Assembly (NCBI RefSeq): GCF_014268275.3
Contig: NZ_CP077084.1
Span: forward strand, 4,526,001 to 4,590,000
Direction: 5' to 3'
DNA: 64,000 bases
DNA from: Pseudomonas tritici
Lineage (GTDB): Bacteria > Pseudomonadota > Gammaproteobacteria > Pseudomonadales > Pseudomonadaceae
The position numbers were made by a program, and so were the translations under genes. This document shows positions 16,152-37,422 of the stretch, in pieces; within the stretch, counting starts at the first letter, position 1; each line of letters opens with the position of its first letter. Under the pieces are notes generated by a model, which was not told where the DNA came from, did no database searches, and worked only from the letters and a program-made list of their open reading frames with translations.

Positions 16152-18869
16152 TCAGAGTGTTCCCTCAAACACCCTGATCCATGTCACATCAAAATCATTG
16201 GCGGGATCTATTCCCATCCTGCGATTATCAATGCCAAGCCTGGCCGTACTTGAATCAGCAACAAACTTGCCCTCCAGTAAAAACCAGTTTGTGCCAGGTT
16301 CGATTACTGGGGTTATGTCTTTCCCATTCACTGTGAGTGCCATGCGAGGCGGCAAGGGTAGGCCAACAGAATCGCGGATCCATGCATGGAACGTATAGGA
16401 GTTCCCCGGCTCCAGGTTGGTGAAAATCCTGAACAGTTTCTCACTTTGCGTTGCCGGGTTGGATGTATTCGTATATCCCCAGTCTACCAACCAATAACCC
16501 ATCCCCGTTTCCCAAGGATAAGGACCGTACTTGAGCACCAGATCCCTGGGATCGGTGGCGCCCGCACCTCTCTGCCAACCATTCCACCCTTTCCTGTTTG
16601 GATCGAAGGGCGTTTGGTCAAGCAAGCGCTTGCGAAAGATCAACTTCAACGGTGGAAAAGGGATAGCCTCATCGATATTAGCGCTGCCATCCGCGGTCAG
16701 CCTGAATGTGAAGGTCAATTTAGCGCCGGTTTCGTATTTATCCAATTCGAGCCGTTTGAGTACACGCGACAAACTGTTGGTGACATCCGTTGCAGTAATC
16801 ACCTCGGCGTCCATCACCTTAAAGGTATGGACCGATCCATCCCACAGCGGGCCCGAGCACTCCAGCCAGCCCCGTTGCCCGACCAGCATGAACCACCAGT
16901 CCGGCACGCCTATGCGAGCGTCCCCGGCAAACGTACGTAAATCCAGAATGCCGCCTTGGGTGGCGGGTGGCGTTGCCTGCTGCACTTCCGGCGTCGTCAG
17001 ACGTACAGGCACGCTGACCTCCAGATCCAAATCCCCCGATGTCTGAAGCTTGCACGCACTGGTAACGGTGTAGTTGAGCGTCAGCGTCTTGCCAGCGGCA
17101 TGAATCACTTCTTCGCGGGCAACGCTGAAGTCCACATAACCCGGATTGGAGTTGCCCGGTTTGGGGGGTAACGGCACATCAGTGCCATCTGATCGTTTCC
17201 AGTTCAACTGGATCTGATGCCTGCTGCTCATGTGTGGGTAGGCCACCCGGACGGTGACCCCGTCCCGCCCGTTGTAAATCGTCAGTTGATTGCCCACAGC
17301 TTCGCGCACTTCAGGCGGATTCAACGCAAAATCTACCTGATCGATACTGAAGGTCTGAACCGGAAATTCGAGGGCCGTCGCCAGATCGCAGTTGCCATCG
17401 AAGCTCACCGCCGCATGCAGCTCAAAGTCACTGCAATCTTCCAGTTTTTGCAGTTCAGCCCTGGGAATGGGGGCGTCGACGCCATTAGTCATCCAGCCTG
17501 CAGTCAGCGGCTCATCCATCAGGATGAAGAATTGGTAAGAGCTGCCGCCCTCCAGGGTTCCGCTAATCCAAACCCAGACACATTGCCCGACAGCAGCGTA
17601 GTCCCAGATAGGCACCAGCACCGTTGCATCGTCGTCGAATGTCTTGAGGTCGAGGGTGTCACCCGTTGCTTGTTCGATACAGAGCTTGGTCAACTGAGGA
17701 CCAAGTACCTGGATTACACACCCGGGAGAGTTCTGAGGCAGGTAATTGTTAAATTGAACGCTATAGATCAGTGTCAACGTTTGGCAGAACAGGGCTGCGA
17801 AAATCTCAGGGGCGACTTCGAATGAAAGACTTACATCGCCCAGCTTCACGTCCTGGCAACCGAGCGATAAGGGCCCATAATTCGGCCCCGAGGCTTGCAT
17901 ACAAACATGATCACCTTCGGTCATGCCGGGGTAGGTCACTAATGCATGGCCGCCCTGGGTGGTGTTGGCCGGGTTGACCTGCCAGTTACCCGGGGATATC
18001 TGCACCGCTTCCTGTAGACGAGGCGGATTCAAATCCAGCGCAGGATCGACGCGCAGCAGCACCGTAGAACGCTGGTGGAAATCCTGAGCGTTTCTAGGCA
18101 GCGGGTTCACATTCGACACCGGAGCCTCAGGGTGACAACCGTCCCAGATAACCCCCAGATGGCAGGTACAGGACGTGTAATCATCCAAGTGTGCTAACCA
18201 TGGGCGCGACAAGAAGAACTCAAACACGTAGTCCTCATGCGCTTCCTCGTCAGTTACTACGTGATCAAAGGCTGCCCAGCAAAATTCAGGTGGTACATTT
18301 TGCTCATTACCGGCGACAACAACAAACAATCGCGAGCCCGCCCGAATCATCGGCCAGGCCTTGACCCGGATCGTTTCATCCCCCGTGAAATTGAACATGT
18401 TCAACCACAACGTGCCCCACTCCAATTCGGCATGCGCGAACCCAGGCATTGACGCACGCAGATCCTCTTCGCGGACGTCCTGAATCTCAAGCTCCAGTAC
18501 CAGTGACTCTTTGTGTGCACCACCGACAACGGCCTCGTACCAGATCAGCACGGTATGCCCGATACAGGTACTGATCCATTGCCAGGGAATATCGGCTACA
18601 TCACCGCTTGCGACACTGATCGGCGGGAACGTCGCACAGGCCTGGCCTTTAATAGCGAAATGCACAATGACCTGCGTGCTCCCTGCGGGAAGCGTCAGTG
18701 TCGCGGTCGTACCTTGGGCTGAATCCAGAGGGTAAAGCAGACTATTGTTCGTAGCGTACTGGATGATTGCAAAGGGTAATTCAGCCGTGGCCACCTTGGT
18801 TGATGGGGCGGGCGCAACGCTCATAGCCTGAGCTGGGGAGGTTTTTTTAGAGATCGGTTTTTTAGCCAC
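16152..18869 (-). CDS. Multidomain beta-rich protein of unknown function, paralogue 2
   Basis: 905 residues from the GTG at 18869 (AGGAGT 8 bp upstream; an in-frame ATG at 18887 would place the ribosome site inside the gene). It has the same plan as its neighbours: a basic Lys/Pro/Ala/Thr-rich leader (VAKKPISKKTSPA...), no signal peptide, then alternating Ig-like modules. Shared landmarks are FAHAELEWGT / FNFTGDETIRVKAWP near 140-165, then LDLKTFDDDATVLVPIW, PEVREAVGNQLTIYNGRDGV and TPPATQGGILDLRTFAGDA. The C terminus is a GWNGW-containing jelly-roll of the paralogue 1 type (GKFVADSSTARLGID ... NDFDVTWIRV), typical of carbohydrate-binding modules. The role is unknown; a surface, adhesive or toxin-like function is only a guess. 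Confidence 0.8.
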   Translation of the reverse strand: MAKKPISKKTSPAQAMSVAPAPSTKVATAELPFAIIQYATNNSLLYPLDSAQGTTATLTLPAGSTQVIVHFAIKGQACATFPPISVASGDVADIPWQWISTCIGHTVLIWYEAVVGGAHKESLVLELEIQDVREEDLRASMPGFAHAELEWGTLWLNMFNFTGDETIRVKAWPMIRAGSRLFVVVAGNEQNVPPEFCWAAFDHVVTDEEAHEDYVFEFFLSRPWLAHLDDYTSCTCHLGVIWDGCHPEAPVSNVNPLPRNAQDFHQRSTVLLRVDPALDLNPPRLQEAVQISPGNWQVNPANTTQGGHALVTYPGMTEGDHVCMQASGPNYGPLSLGCQDVKLGDVSLSFEVAPEIFAALFCQTLTLIYSVQFNNYLPQNSPGCVIQVLGPQLTKLCIEQATGDTLDLKTFDDDATVLVPIWDYAAVGQCVWVWISGTLEGGSSYQFFILMDEPLTAGWMTNGVDAPIPRAELQKLEDCSDFELHAAVSFDGNCDLATALEFPVQTFSIDQVDFALNPPEVREAVGNQLTIYNGRDGVTVRVAYPHMSSRHQIQLNWKRSDGTDVPLPPKPGNSNPGYVDFSVAREEVIHAAGKTLTLNYTVTSACKLQTSGDLDLEVSVPVRLTTPEVQQATPPATQGGILDLRTFAGDARIGVPDWWFMLVGQRGWLECSGPLWDGSVHTFKVMDAEVITATDVTNSLSRVLKRLELDKYETGAKLTFTFRLTADGSANIDEAIPFPPLKLIFRKRLLDQTPFDPNRKGWNGWQRGAGATDPRDLVLKYGPYPWETGMGYWLVDWGYTNTSNPATQSEKLFRIFTNLEPGNSYTFHAWIRDSVGLPLPPRMALTVNGKDITPVIEPGTNWFLLEGKFVADSSTARLGIDNRRMGIDPANDFDVTWIRVFEGTL

Positions 18870-18887
18870 GATAAGACTCCTGTCCAA

Positions 18888-18942
18888 CGTTAGATAACCG
18901 TCGAGGCTGGCCAGGCCAGCCAGAAACTTCGGTTATCTAACG
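18888..18942. repeat. Nested perfect inverted repeat in the leader of paralogue 2
   Basis: Outer arms CGTTAGATAACCG (18888-18900) and its exact complement (18930-18942) enclose a second perfect palindrome, GGCTGGCC-A-GGCCAGCC (18905-18921). It lies between the lux-like box and the start codon, so it would form a long hairpin in the mRNA leader. A weaker version (TAGATAAC ... GTTATCT with a GC-rich inner stem) is found in the leader of paralogue 3 at about 21769-21817. Confidence 0.75.
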
Positions 18943-18963
18943 CTCGGTTCAGAAATCTTGGCT

Positions 18964-18981
18964 ACTGTCAGATCTGACAGT
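18964..18981 (-). promoter_or_regulatory. Perfect lux-box-like palindrome upstream of paralogue 2
   Basis: ACTGTCAGATCTGACAGT, an 18-bp perfect palindrome whose core has the CT-N12-AG layout of LuxR/LasR-type operators. It lies 95 bp before the GTG start. The identical sequence occurs upstream of paralogue 3. Confidence 0.7.
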
Positions 18982-19043
18982 TCTGCCGCCAATTCACGAC
19001 TTCCCCGACCAACGGCAAACTCAAAATCTTCGACGTCATAACT

Positions 19044-21746
19044 TCAGTCTCGATAGCAGGCATGGAAGTTATCGATAAACGAATAGTCGCGCACAAGAAT
19101 GGTCAACCAACTGATAGCCGTCCCCGGTTCTGTCACATGCTCGACCCAGAAACCTCCTCGCCAATCGTCAGGATAATCGACACTGGTTATGACCTTACCG
19201 CCTTCATCATAATAGACGACCGTCGCGGGTTGTTGTTTCCAGGCCCAGGCAAACTTGACGGACTCCAATGGCCGGACGAAGTCAATTCGGTGCAGTTGTG
19301 GCGGAACTTGATTATCGACGTTTTCACACATGACAAAGTGCTTGCCCGAATAGAACTCATCATTAGCGTACGTGACAATACCCGCCACACCAGAGCCCGA
19401 CGCAAAGGTGATCTTCATCAAAGAAGTCTGCACACTCCCACCCACGCCAAAAGTACCCAGCGGCAGTGATTCGAAACGCTCGATGCCACAAATCAAAGGT
19501 CGCTTGATAGTCAGCTTCAGCGCTGGGAAAATGGTCGCACCGCTCTCATGCTCGCTGCCATCGGATGCGACAAGACAGGTGACGGTCAGAGAGGAATCGT
19601 GTTTCAACCCATCCAGCTCTGCTCGGATCAAAGGTGCTGCCAGCCCGTTCAGGACCTCGTCGTGCGTGAGCCGTCTGCCTTGCACCGCGTAGAACGTGCG
19701 GGGGCTCCCGTCCTTATTTGTGCCCGTGCATTTCAACCAGGCGTGGTGTCCCGCCAGAGCGAACCACCAGGCCGAAACGGTGATTGATGCATCGCCAAGA
19801 AAGGAGGCCAAATCCAGAATGCCACCCTGCGTCGCAGGCGGCGTAGCTTGAGGCACTACCGGCGTCGGCAGGCGCACAGGCACACTGATCTCCAACTCAA
19901 GATCCGGCGACGTCACGTGCTTGCAACGGCTAACGACACTGAAGCGGATCGGCACTGTTTTGCCAATCCCATGAATGACCGCTGCGCGAGGGATATGGAA
20001 GTCCACATAGCCCGCAACGGAGTCTCCCGGCTGGGGAGCTAACGCCAGGCAACCACCCGCTTGCTCCCAGCACAACGCGATGGTATGGCGATCGCACATG
20101 CCGTCATAGGCCACTCTCACCGTCACGCCATCACGGCCATTCCAGACGGTCAATAAATTACCGACTGCCTCTCGCACCGAAGGCGCCACCAGCTCGAGGT
20201 CTTTCTGAACCATTTCCAATGACAACGGTAGGAATGCAATTGCGTCCTCCATCTGGGTCGAGCCGCTGAAGCTCACTGAAAAATGAATCTGGAATACCTG
20301 GCAGTCGGCCAGTTTTTCCAACTCATCCCGAATCAGTGCCGCACTCACGCCAGCGGTCACCCACTCGGGTTTTACGGTCTCAGCAGTGAGTATGTCCCAG
20401 TGAAATGGGCTGCCGTCTCCTAGTTCTCCCGTTATCCACAAACAAACGGTTTGCCCTAAGGCAATGTAATCCCAAATCGAAACCCTGACCGTAGCGTCAC
20501 CGGGAAAAGTGTTGAGGCAAATCTTACCGCCGGTTTTTTCATCAACGTCTATACCGCTCAATCCGGTGGGCTCAAGCACCCGAGCCAGTAACTCCGACGA
20601 AGGCCACACACTGCCACGAAGGACGGTGTAAGACACCTTAATGGGTTTACCGAAGTTCGCACTGATGGCCGAAGCAGGCACGCCGAACAACAGGCTGGTC
20701 TCTCCCTGCTGCACGACCTGACACGCCAATACCGGAGTGCCTGGGCCCGGCGTACCTGCCAACTCTACACATACCTTATCACCGGGTTTAATGCCGTCGT
20801 ACGCCACCACGACATGGGCCCCATTGACGGTATTCGCCGGGTTGATCAAATACCCTTTCCCCTCGACATACACGGCTTCCCGGATAGTCGGCGCATACAG
20901 CGTCAACTCCGGCTCACGCACTCGCAGGTTAGCCGTGGCTCGTCGAGACAACTGCGCGTTCCCCGGGAGCCGGGAAATTCGCGGGTCCTCAGGTGCGGTG
21001 GCCTCAACATCTGAGTAGATGATGCCCACCCCCGTGGTGACGGACGAATAATCGTCATTTTCAGCCAGCCACGCGCGCAGGATGCCCAACAGGAAACAGA
21101 AGCCACTCTGCGCCTCCTCTTCCGTCACGACATGATTTTCAAGAATCCAGAAGAAACGCGGTTGTGCATGGTGTTCATTGCCAACCGCTTCAAACCATAT
21201 GCGCTGCCCGGCAGCGATAAAGGGCAAATCGCACAATTCGACGCCGGCATCGCCTGGAAAAGTGGCCATGTCCAGCCACCAGGAGCCGTCAACGAAGGAC
21301 AGGTCGGTGAACCTGGGAACAGGCATGTCATCAGGCTTGATCACTTCAATGAAGAGTTCCAGCCGGAAGGACTCACCCACCGCCGTCTTGTACCAAATGA
21401 TCACGGTCAGGCCGATGCAATAGCCAATGACCCATGCGGGAACATTTACCTCGACATTGGGCGCTCCGGTGCCTTGGGTCATGGCGGTGAAAACGGGATT
21501 GGCTTCTTGGCCCTTGATCGCCACGCTCAGCGTAATTTGAGTGCCTGCGGGAATCGCTGACGGGCACGTTACCGTCGTCCCCGCCGTTGCATCTATCGGA
21601 TACAACGTGTTGTTAGTCGTGGCGTTCTTTACAGTCGGCAACAGGTATTGGTTGGCTGGTTTTTTGGGAACGCCGGCCGAGCTGCCCCGGCCCGAAGCCG
21701 TTGTATTCGCTGAGCCTGTTGTGTTTGGTTTAGTCGGTTTAGCCAC
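19044..21746 (-). CDS. Multidomain beta-rich protein of unknown function, paralogue 3
   Basis: 900 residues from the GTG at 21746, preceded by GGGAGT as in paralogue 2. The leader is Lys/Pro/Thr/Ser/Gly-rich (VAKPTKPNTTGSANTT...). The six Ig-like modules follow the same order as in paralogues 1 and 2 (WWLDMATFPGDAGVEL, APTIREAVYVEGKG, ICLNTFPGDATVRVSIW, PSVREAVGNLLTVWNGRDGV, TPPATQGGILDLASFLGDA). The last ~140 residues differ completely: ERFESLPLGTFGVGG ... SFIDNFHACYRD reads as another beta-sandwich, so the C-terminal module has been exchanged. It stands directly downstream of pvdL, with no T-run terminator between, and could be reached by pvdL transcripts as well as from its own lux-like box. 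Confidence 0.8.
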   Translation of the reverse strand: MAKPTKPNTTGSANTTASGRGSSAGVPKKPANQYLLPTVKNATTNNTLYPIDATAGTTVTCPSAIPAGTQITLSVAIKGQEANPVFTAMTQGTGAPNVEVNVPAWVIGYCIGLTVIIWYKTAVGESFRLELFIEVIKPDDMPVPRFTDLSFVDGSWWLDMATFPGDAGVELCDLPFIAAGQRIWFEAVGNEHHAQPRFFWILENHVVTEEEAQSGFCFLLGILRAWLAENDDYSSVTTGVGIIYSDVEATAPEDPRISRLPGNAQLSRRATANLRVREPELTLYAPTIREAVYVEGKGYLINPANTVNGAHVVVAYDGIKPGDKVCVELAGTPGPGTPVLACQVVQQGETSLLFGVPASAISANFGKPIKVSYTVLRGSVWPSSELLARVLEPTGLSGIDVDEKTGGKICLNTFPGDATVRVSIWDYIALGQTVCLWITGELGDGSPFHWDILTAETVKPEWVTAGVSAALIRDELEKLADCQVFQIHFSVSFSGSTQMEDAIAFLPLSLEMVQKDLELVAPSVREAVGNLLTVWNGRDGVTVRVAYDGMCDRHTIALCWEQAGGCLALAPQPGDSVAGYVDFHIPRAAVIHGIGKTVPIRFSVVSRCKHVTSPDLELEISVPVRLPTPVVPQATPPATQGGILDLASFLGDASITVSAWWFALAGHHAWLKCTGTNKDGSPRTFYAVQGRRLTHDEVLNGLAAPLIRAELDGLKHDSSLTVTCLVASDGSEHESGATIFPALKLTIKRPLICGIERFESLPLGTFGVGGSVQTSLMKITFASGSGVAGIVTYANDEFYSGKHFVMCENVDNQVPPQLHRIDFVRPLESVKFAWAWKQQPATVVYYDEGGKVITSVDYPDDWRGGFWVEHVTEPGTAISWLTILVRDYSFIDNFHACYRD

Positions 21747-21842
21747 GATCGGCACTCCCATCCAAGGAAAGATAACCACCCGGCCCGCCTCTGCAGGCCA
21801 GGAAACAATAGTTATCTAAACCTCGTATGAGCCCACTTGCCT

Positions 21843-21860
21843 ACTGTCAGATCTGACAGT
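21843..21860 (-). promoter_or_regulatory. Perfect lux-box-like palindrome between pvdL and paralogue 3
   Basis: ACTGTCAGATCTGACAGT, identical to the palindrome at 18964-18981. It lies 17 bp after the pvdL stop and 97 bp before the paralogue 3 start. In RNA it would form an 8-bp hairpin, but no T-run follows. Confidence 0.7.
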
Positions 21861-21877
21861 TTTGATAAATGGTCCGC

Positions 21878-34759
<12,882 letters not shown>

Positions 34760-35669
34760 GGGGTTCCTGCCTGAAATCGGCTTGCGGGAAATTCGGGAAT
34801 TGGGGGGCTTTTAGCCGGCGGCCAGTTGCCGCGCCGTTGCGCCAGCGGGCCAGGTGTTCGTCGGCGTAGCGCCGCACGCAGCGCAGCACGGCGCTTTCGT
34901 GTTGGATGAGGAAGAAGTGGTGGCCGTCGAACATGTCCAGGGAAAAGCCACTGGCGGCGTCGAGTTGCCAGTCGAGCAACTGGTCGGCGCGCACGCTGTC
35001 CTGTTTGCCGCCAAATACATGAATCGGCATGCCCAGCGGCGCCCGCTCGCCATAGGTGAAGCTGCCGCACAAGAGAAAATCGGCGCGCAGGATTGGCAGC
35101 ATCAACTGCATCAACTCGGGGTTGGCCAGGGCTTCTTCGGCGGTGCCTTGCAGCTCGCGCAGGCGGGTGATCAGTTGTTCGTCGGTCTTTTCGATGGCGT
35201 ATTCGCTCACGTCACGACGTGCCGGCCCGGCTGTACCGGAAGCGAACAGCGCCAACGGCGCAGGCACATTGCGTGCATTCAGCGCGTGGGCCAGTTCGAA
35301 GGCGAGCAGGCCGCCGAGGCTGTGGCCGAACAAGGCATAAGGGCCGTTCAAGTCACGGCTGATTTCATCCGCGAGCTGCGCGGCCAAGGCTTTGATATCG
35401 CGCTGCAACGGTTCGTCCATGCGCATGCCACGGCCAGGCAATTCCAATGGGCACACGTGCAACCACTCTGGCAGGGCCCGGCGCCAACGCGCGTAAACCA
35501 TGGCGCTGGCGCCCGAATAAGGCAGGCAGAACAGGCGCAGTCGAGCCGGCGTACTCATCAGGCGACGACTCCAAACTGAAACACGCTGTGTGCACGATGC
35601 AAACCCATCTCGTCCTCCTGCGGGTGCTGATCCTTGGTCGTTTTACTAACGGACCTGTCACCCAGAAGA

Positions 35670-35693
35670 ACGGACGGCACCGACAAATAATTA
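35670..35693 (-). promoter_or_regulatory. Iron-starvation (PvdS) box upstream of pvdG-pvdL
   Basis: On the minus strand CTAATT, 16 bases, CGT; one mismatch to CTAAAT-N16-CGT. It faces pvdG and lies within the pvdG-pvdS intergenic region, so the product of the divergent gene should activate it. Confidence 0.65.
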
Positions 35694-35763
35694 GTCGTCG
35701 GGTACAAGCGAGACGCGGTTCACACCTAACCAGAAAGCATAAGATTAGTTCGTCTTCTCATTT

Positions 35764-35782
35764 GACAATCATTATCATTCAG
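35764..35782. promoter_or_regulatory. Fur box upstream of pvdS
   Basis: GACAATCATTATCATTCAG; its complement matches 14 of 19 positions of GATAATGATAATCATTATC. It lies about 80 bp before the pvdS ATG, where Fur-Fe(II) would repress sigma factor synthesis in iron-replete cells. Confidence 0.75.
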
Positions 35783-35860
35783 CATAATTTGTTGCCCGAT
35801 GTGTAGGAGGCCTCAGCAAGGACGCCCTCCCCTAACCTCTTTTGCGACAAGGTGATTTCC

Positions 35861-36412
35861 ATGACGGAACAAGTATCCACAGGCAGGTGCGACTCACCGC
35901 TTCTCCAGGCGTTCGTCGATAATCGACTGATTCTGGTGAAGATTGCGGCACGTATTACCGGGTGCCGCTCCCGGGCCGAAGACGTAGTGCAGGATGCCTA
36001 CTTCCGCCTGCAGTCGGCGCCGACGATCACCTCATCGTTCAAGGCCCAGCTCAGCTATCTGTTCCAGATCGTGCGCAACCTGGCGATCGATCACTACCGC
36101 AAGCAGGCCCTGGAGCTCAAATACTCAGGCACCGAAGAGGAAGGCTTGAATGTGGTTATTCACGGCGCTTCACCGGAAACCTCGCACATCAATTTCAATA
36201 CCCTGGAAAACATCGCCGACGCCCTGACGGAGTTGCCGCAGCGCACCCGCTACGCGTTCGAGATGTACCGCCTGCATGGCGTGCCGCAAAAGGATATCGC
36301 CAAGGAACTCGGCGTATCGCCGACCTTGGTGAATTTTATGATTCGGGATGCGCTGGTGCATTGCCGCAAAGTGTCGGGCAACCACAGCGATACGTTTGCG
36401 CGGCGGGTCTGA
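35861..36412 (+). CDS. pvdS: ECF sigma factor PvdS (iron starvation sigma)
   Basis: 183 residues from the ATG at 35861; AAGGTG lies 6 bp upstream and includes the in-frame GTG at 35852, which is therefore not used. Sigma region 2 (ITGCRSRAEDVVQDAYFRL, LSYLFQIVRNLAIDHYRK) and region 4 (LTELPQRTRYAFEMYRLHGVPQKDIAKELGVSPTLV) are both complete. PvdS directs RNA polymerase to TAAAT-N16-CGT promoters; three such boxes are present in this window (pvdG, pvdH, mbtH-like). The Fur box upstream gives the iron control. In known strains the anti-sigma FpvR restrains it; no such gene is seen here. Confidence 0.95.
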   Translation: MTEQVSTGRCDSPLLQAFVDNRLILVKIAARITGCRSRAEDVVQDAYFRLQSAPTITSSFKAQLSYLFQIVRNLAIDHYRKQALELKYSGTEEEGLNVVIHGASPETSHINFNTLENIADALTELPQRTRYAFEMYRLHGVPQKDIAKELGVSPTLVNFMIRDALVHCRKVSGNHSDTFARRV

Positions 36413-36429
36413 CACGCCGCTGTAAACAA

Positions 36430-36519
36430 TGTGGAAGCTGGCTTGCCTGCGATAGCGGTGGGTCAGCTACCCATGTTTTCCCTGATACACCGCTATCGCA
36501 GGCAAGCCAGCTCCCACAG
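36430..36519. repeat. Long inverted repeat (REP-like) between pvdS and the binding-protein gene
   Basis: Arms of about 30 bp (GTGGAAGCTGGCTTGCCTGC... and ...GCAGGCAAGCCAGCTCCCAC) enclose a short spacer. It lies between convergent genes and probably also ends their transcripts. The same arm occurs alone near 6706 and 44456. Confidence 0.75.
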
Positions 36520-36540
36520 TTTTGATCTGTGTTGTGCCTG

Positions 36541-37329
36541 TCAGGGTACCGGCGTCACATCAATCCGATACGGCTCGAAAATCTTCAACATCTCGCCATT
36601 TTCGCGCAAGCGCTTGAGCAACGCGGAAAACGCTTCCCCCGTGATCGGCGCTTGGGGGCGCAGCAATGCGTAGTGGTGATACACCTGGTCGATACGCTCC
36701 GACACCAGGAACTGCCCGGCCATGTCCACGTTGCGCACCATGAAATCACTCAGGTAAGAACGGGTCACCAAGGCGATGTCGGCCCGCCCGCGCGCGACCA
36801 TCAACAGGTTGCTGTCATGGGAGTAGGTCAACGTGGCGTTGAAGTGCTCAGCCATGTACTTGGGATCGGGGTTGAAATGTGCGAAGGCGTAGTGGTAACC
36901 GCTGAATACCGCCAAATGCTTGCCGTTCAGGTCAGCGAAATAGGCCTGGTCGCGACCAGGCTCACGCTGGGCGACGAAAATTTCCGCGTCTTCCAGGCCC
37001 ATGTCGACTGTCGTGTGGGGGATCTCCTGCCAGCCCCAGTCGGGGTTCTCGAAGATGGCCATATCAATCCGGCCCTGCTCGAAATCGCGAAAACGTCGCG
37101 GAATTGAGGTGGGCACCAGCACAAATTTATAATCGGTCTGCGAGGCGTTCAAGGCCTCGACCAGTTGCGGCAGCAAACCGGTGTCAGCGCCCTGCTCCGG
37201 ACGCACGGTGTAAGGCGGGAAATGCGCCGCGCCGATCCTGACCAATTGGGCAGCCGAAGCCGGCATCCACCACGCGGCGCCCACTGCCCAAAAAGTTAGT
37301 CCTGCAGCCAGCCGCCATGGCGAAAACAT
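36541..37329 (-). CDS. Periplasmic substrate-binding protein (SBP_bac_3 type)
   Basis: 262 residues from the ATG at 37329; a GTG at 37341 is an alternative, and neither has a strong ribosome site. The signal peptide runs to about MPASAA. The mature part has the two-lobe pattern of family 3 solute-binding proteins (VRIGAAHFPPYTVRP, GLLPQLVEALNAS, FRDFEQGRIDMAIFENPDW, LNGKHLAVFSGYHYAF, GRADIALVTRSY). No ABC permease or ATPase gene is adjacent, so it may be an orphan binding protein. The ligand is unknown. Confidence 0.8.
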   Translation of the reverse strand: MFSPWRLAAGLTFWAVGAAWWMPASAAQLVRIGAAHFPPYTVRPEQGADTGLLPQLVEALNASQTDYKFVLVPTSIPRRFRDFEQGRIDMAIFENPDWGWQEIPHTTVDMGLEDAEIFVAQREPGRDQAYFADLNGKHLAVFSGYHYAFAHFNPDPKYMAEHFNATLTYSHDSNLLMVARGRADIALVTRSYLSDFMVRNVDMAGQFLVSERIDQVYHHYALLRPQAPITGEAFSALLKRLRENGEMLKIFEPYRIDVTPVP

Positions 37330-37422
37330 CAAGGCACACACCGTTCAACACGCTAATGGCGATAAGCTAGGCGTTTTTGTCTGGCGAGACAACTTTTCTC
37401 CGGCAAATTAATACCTTGCGCC

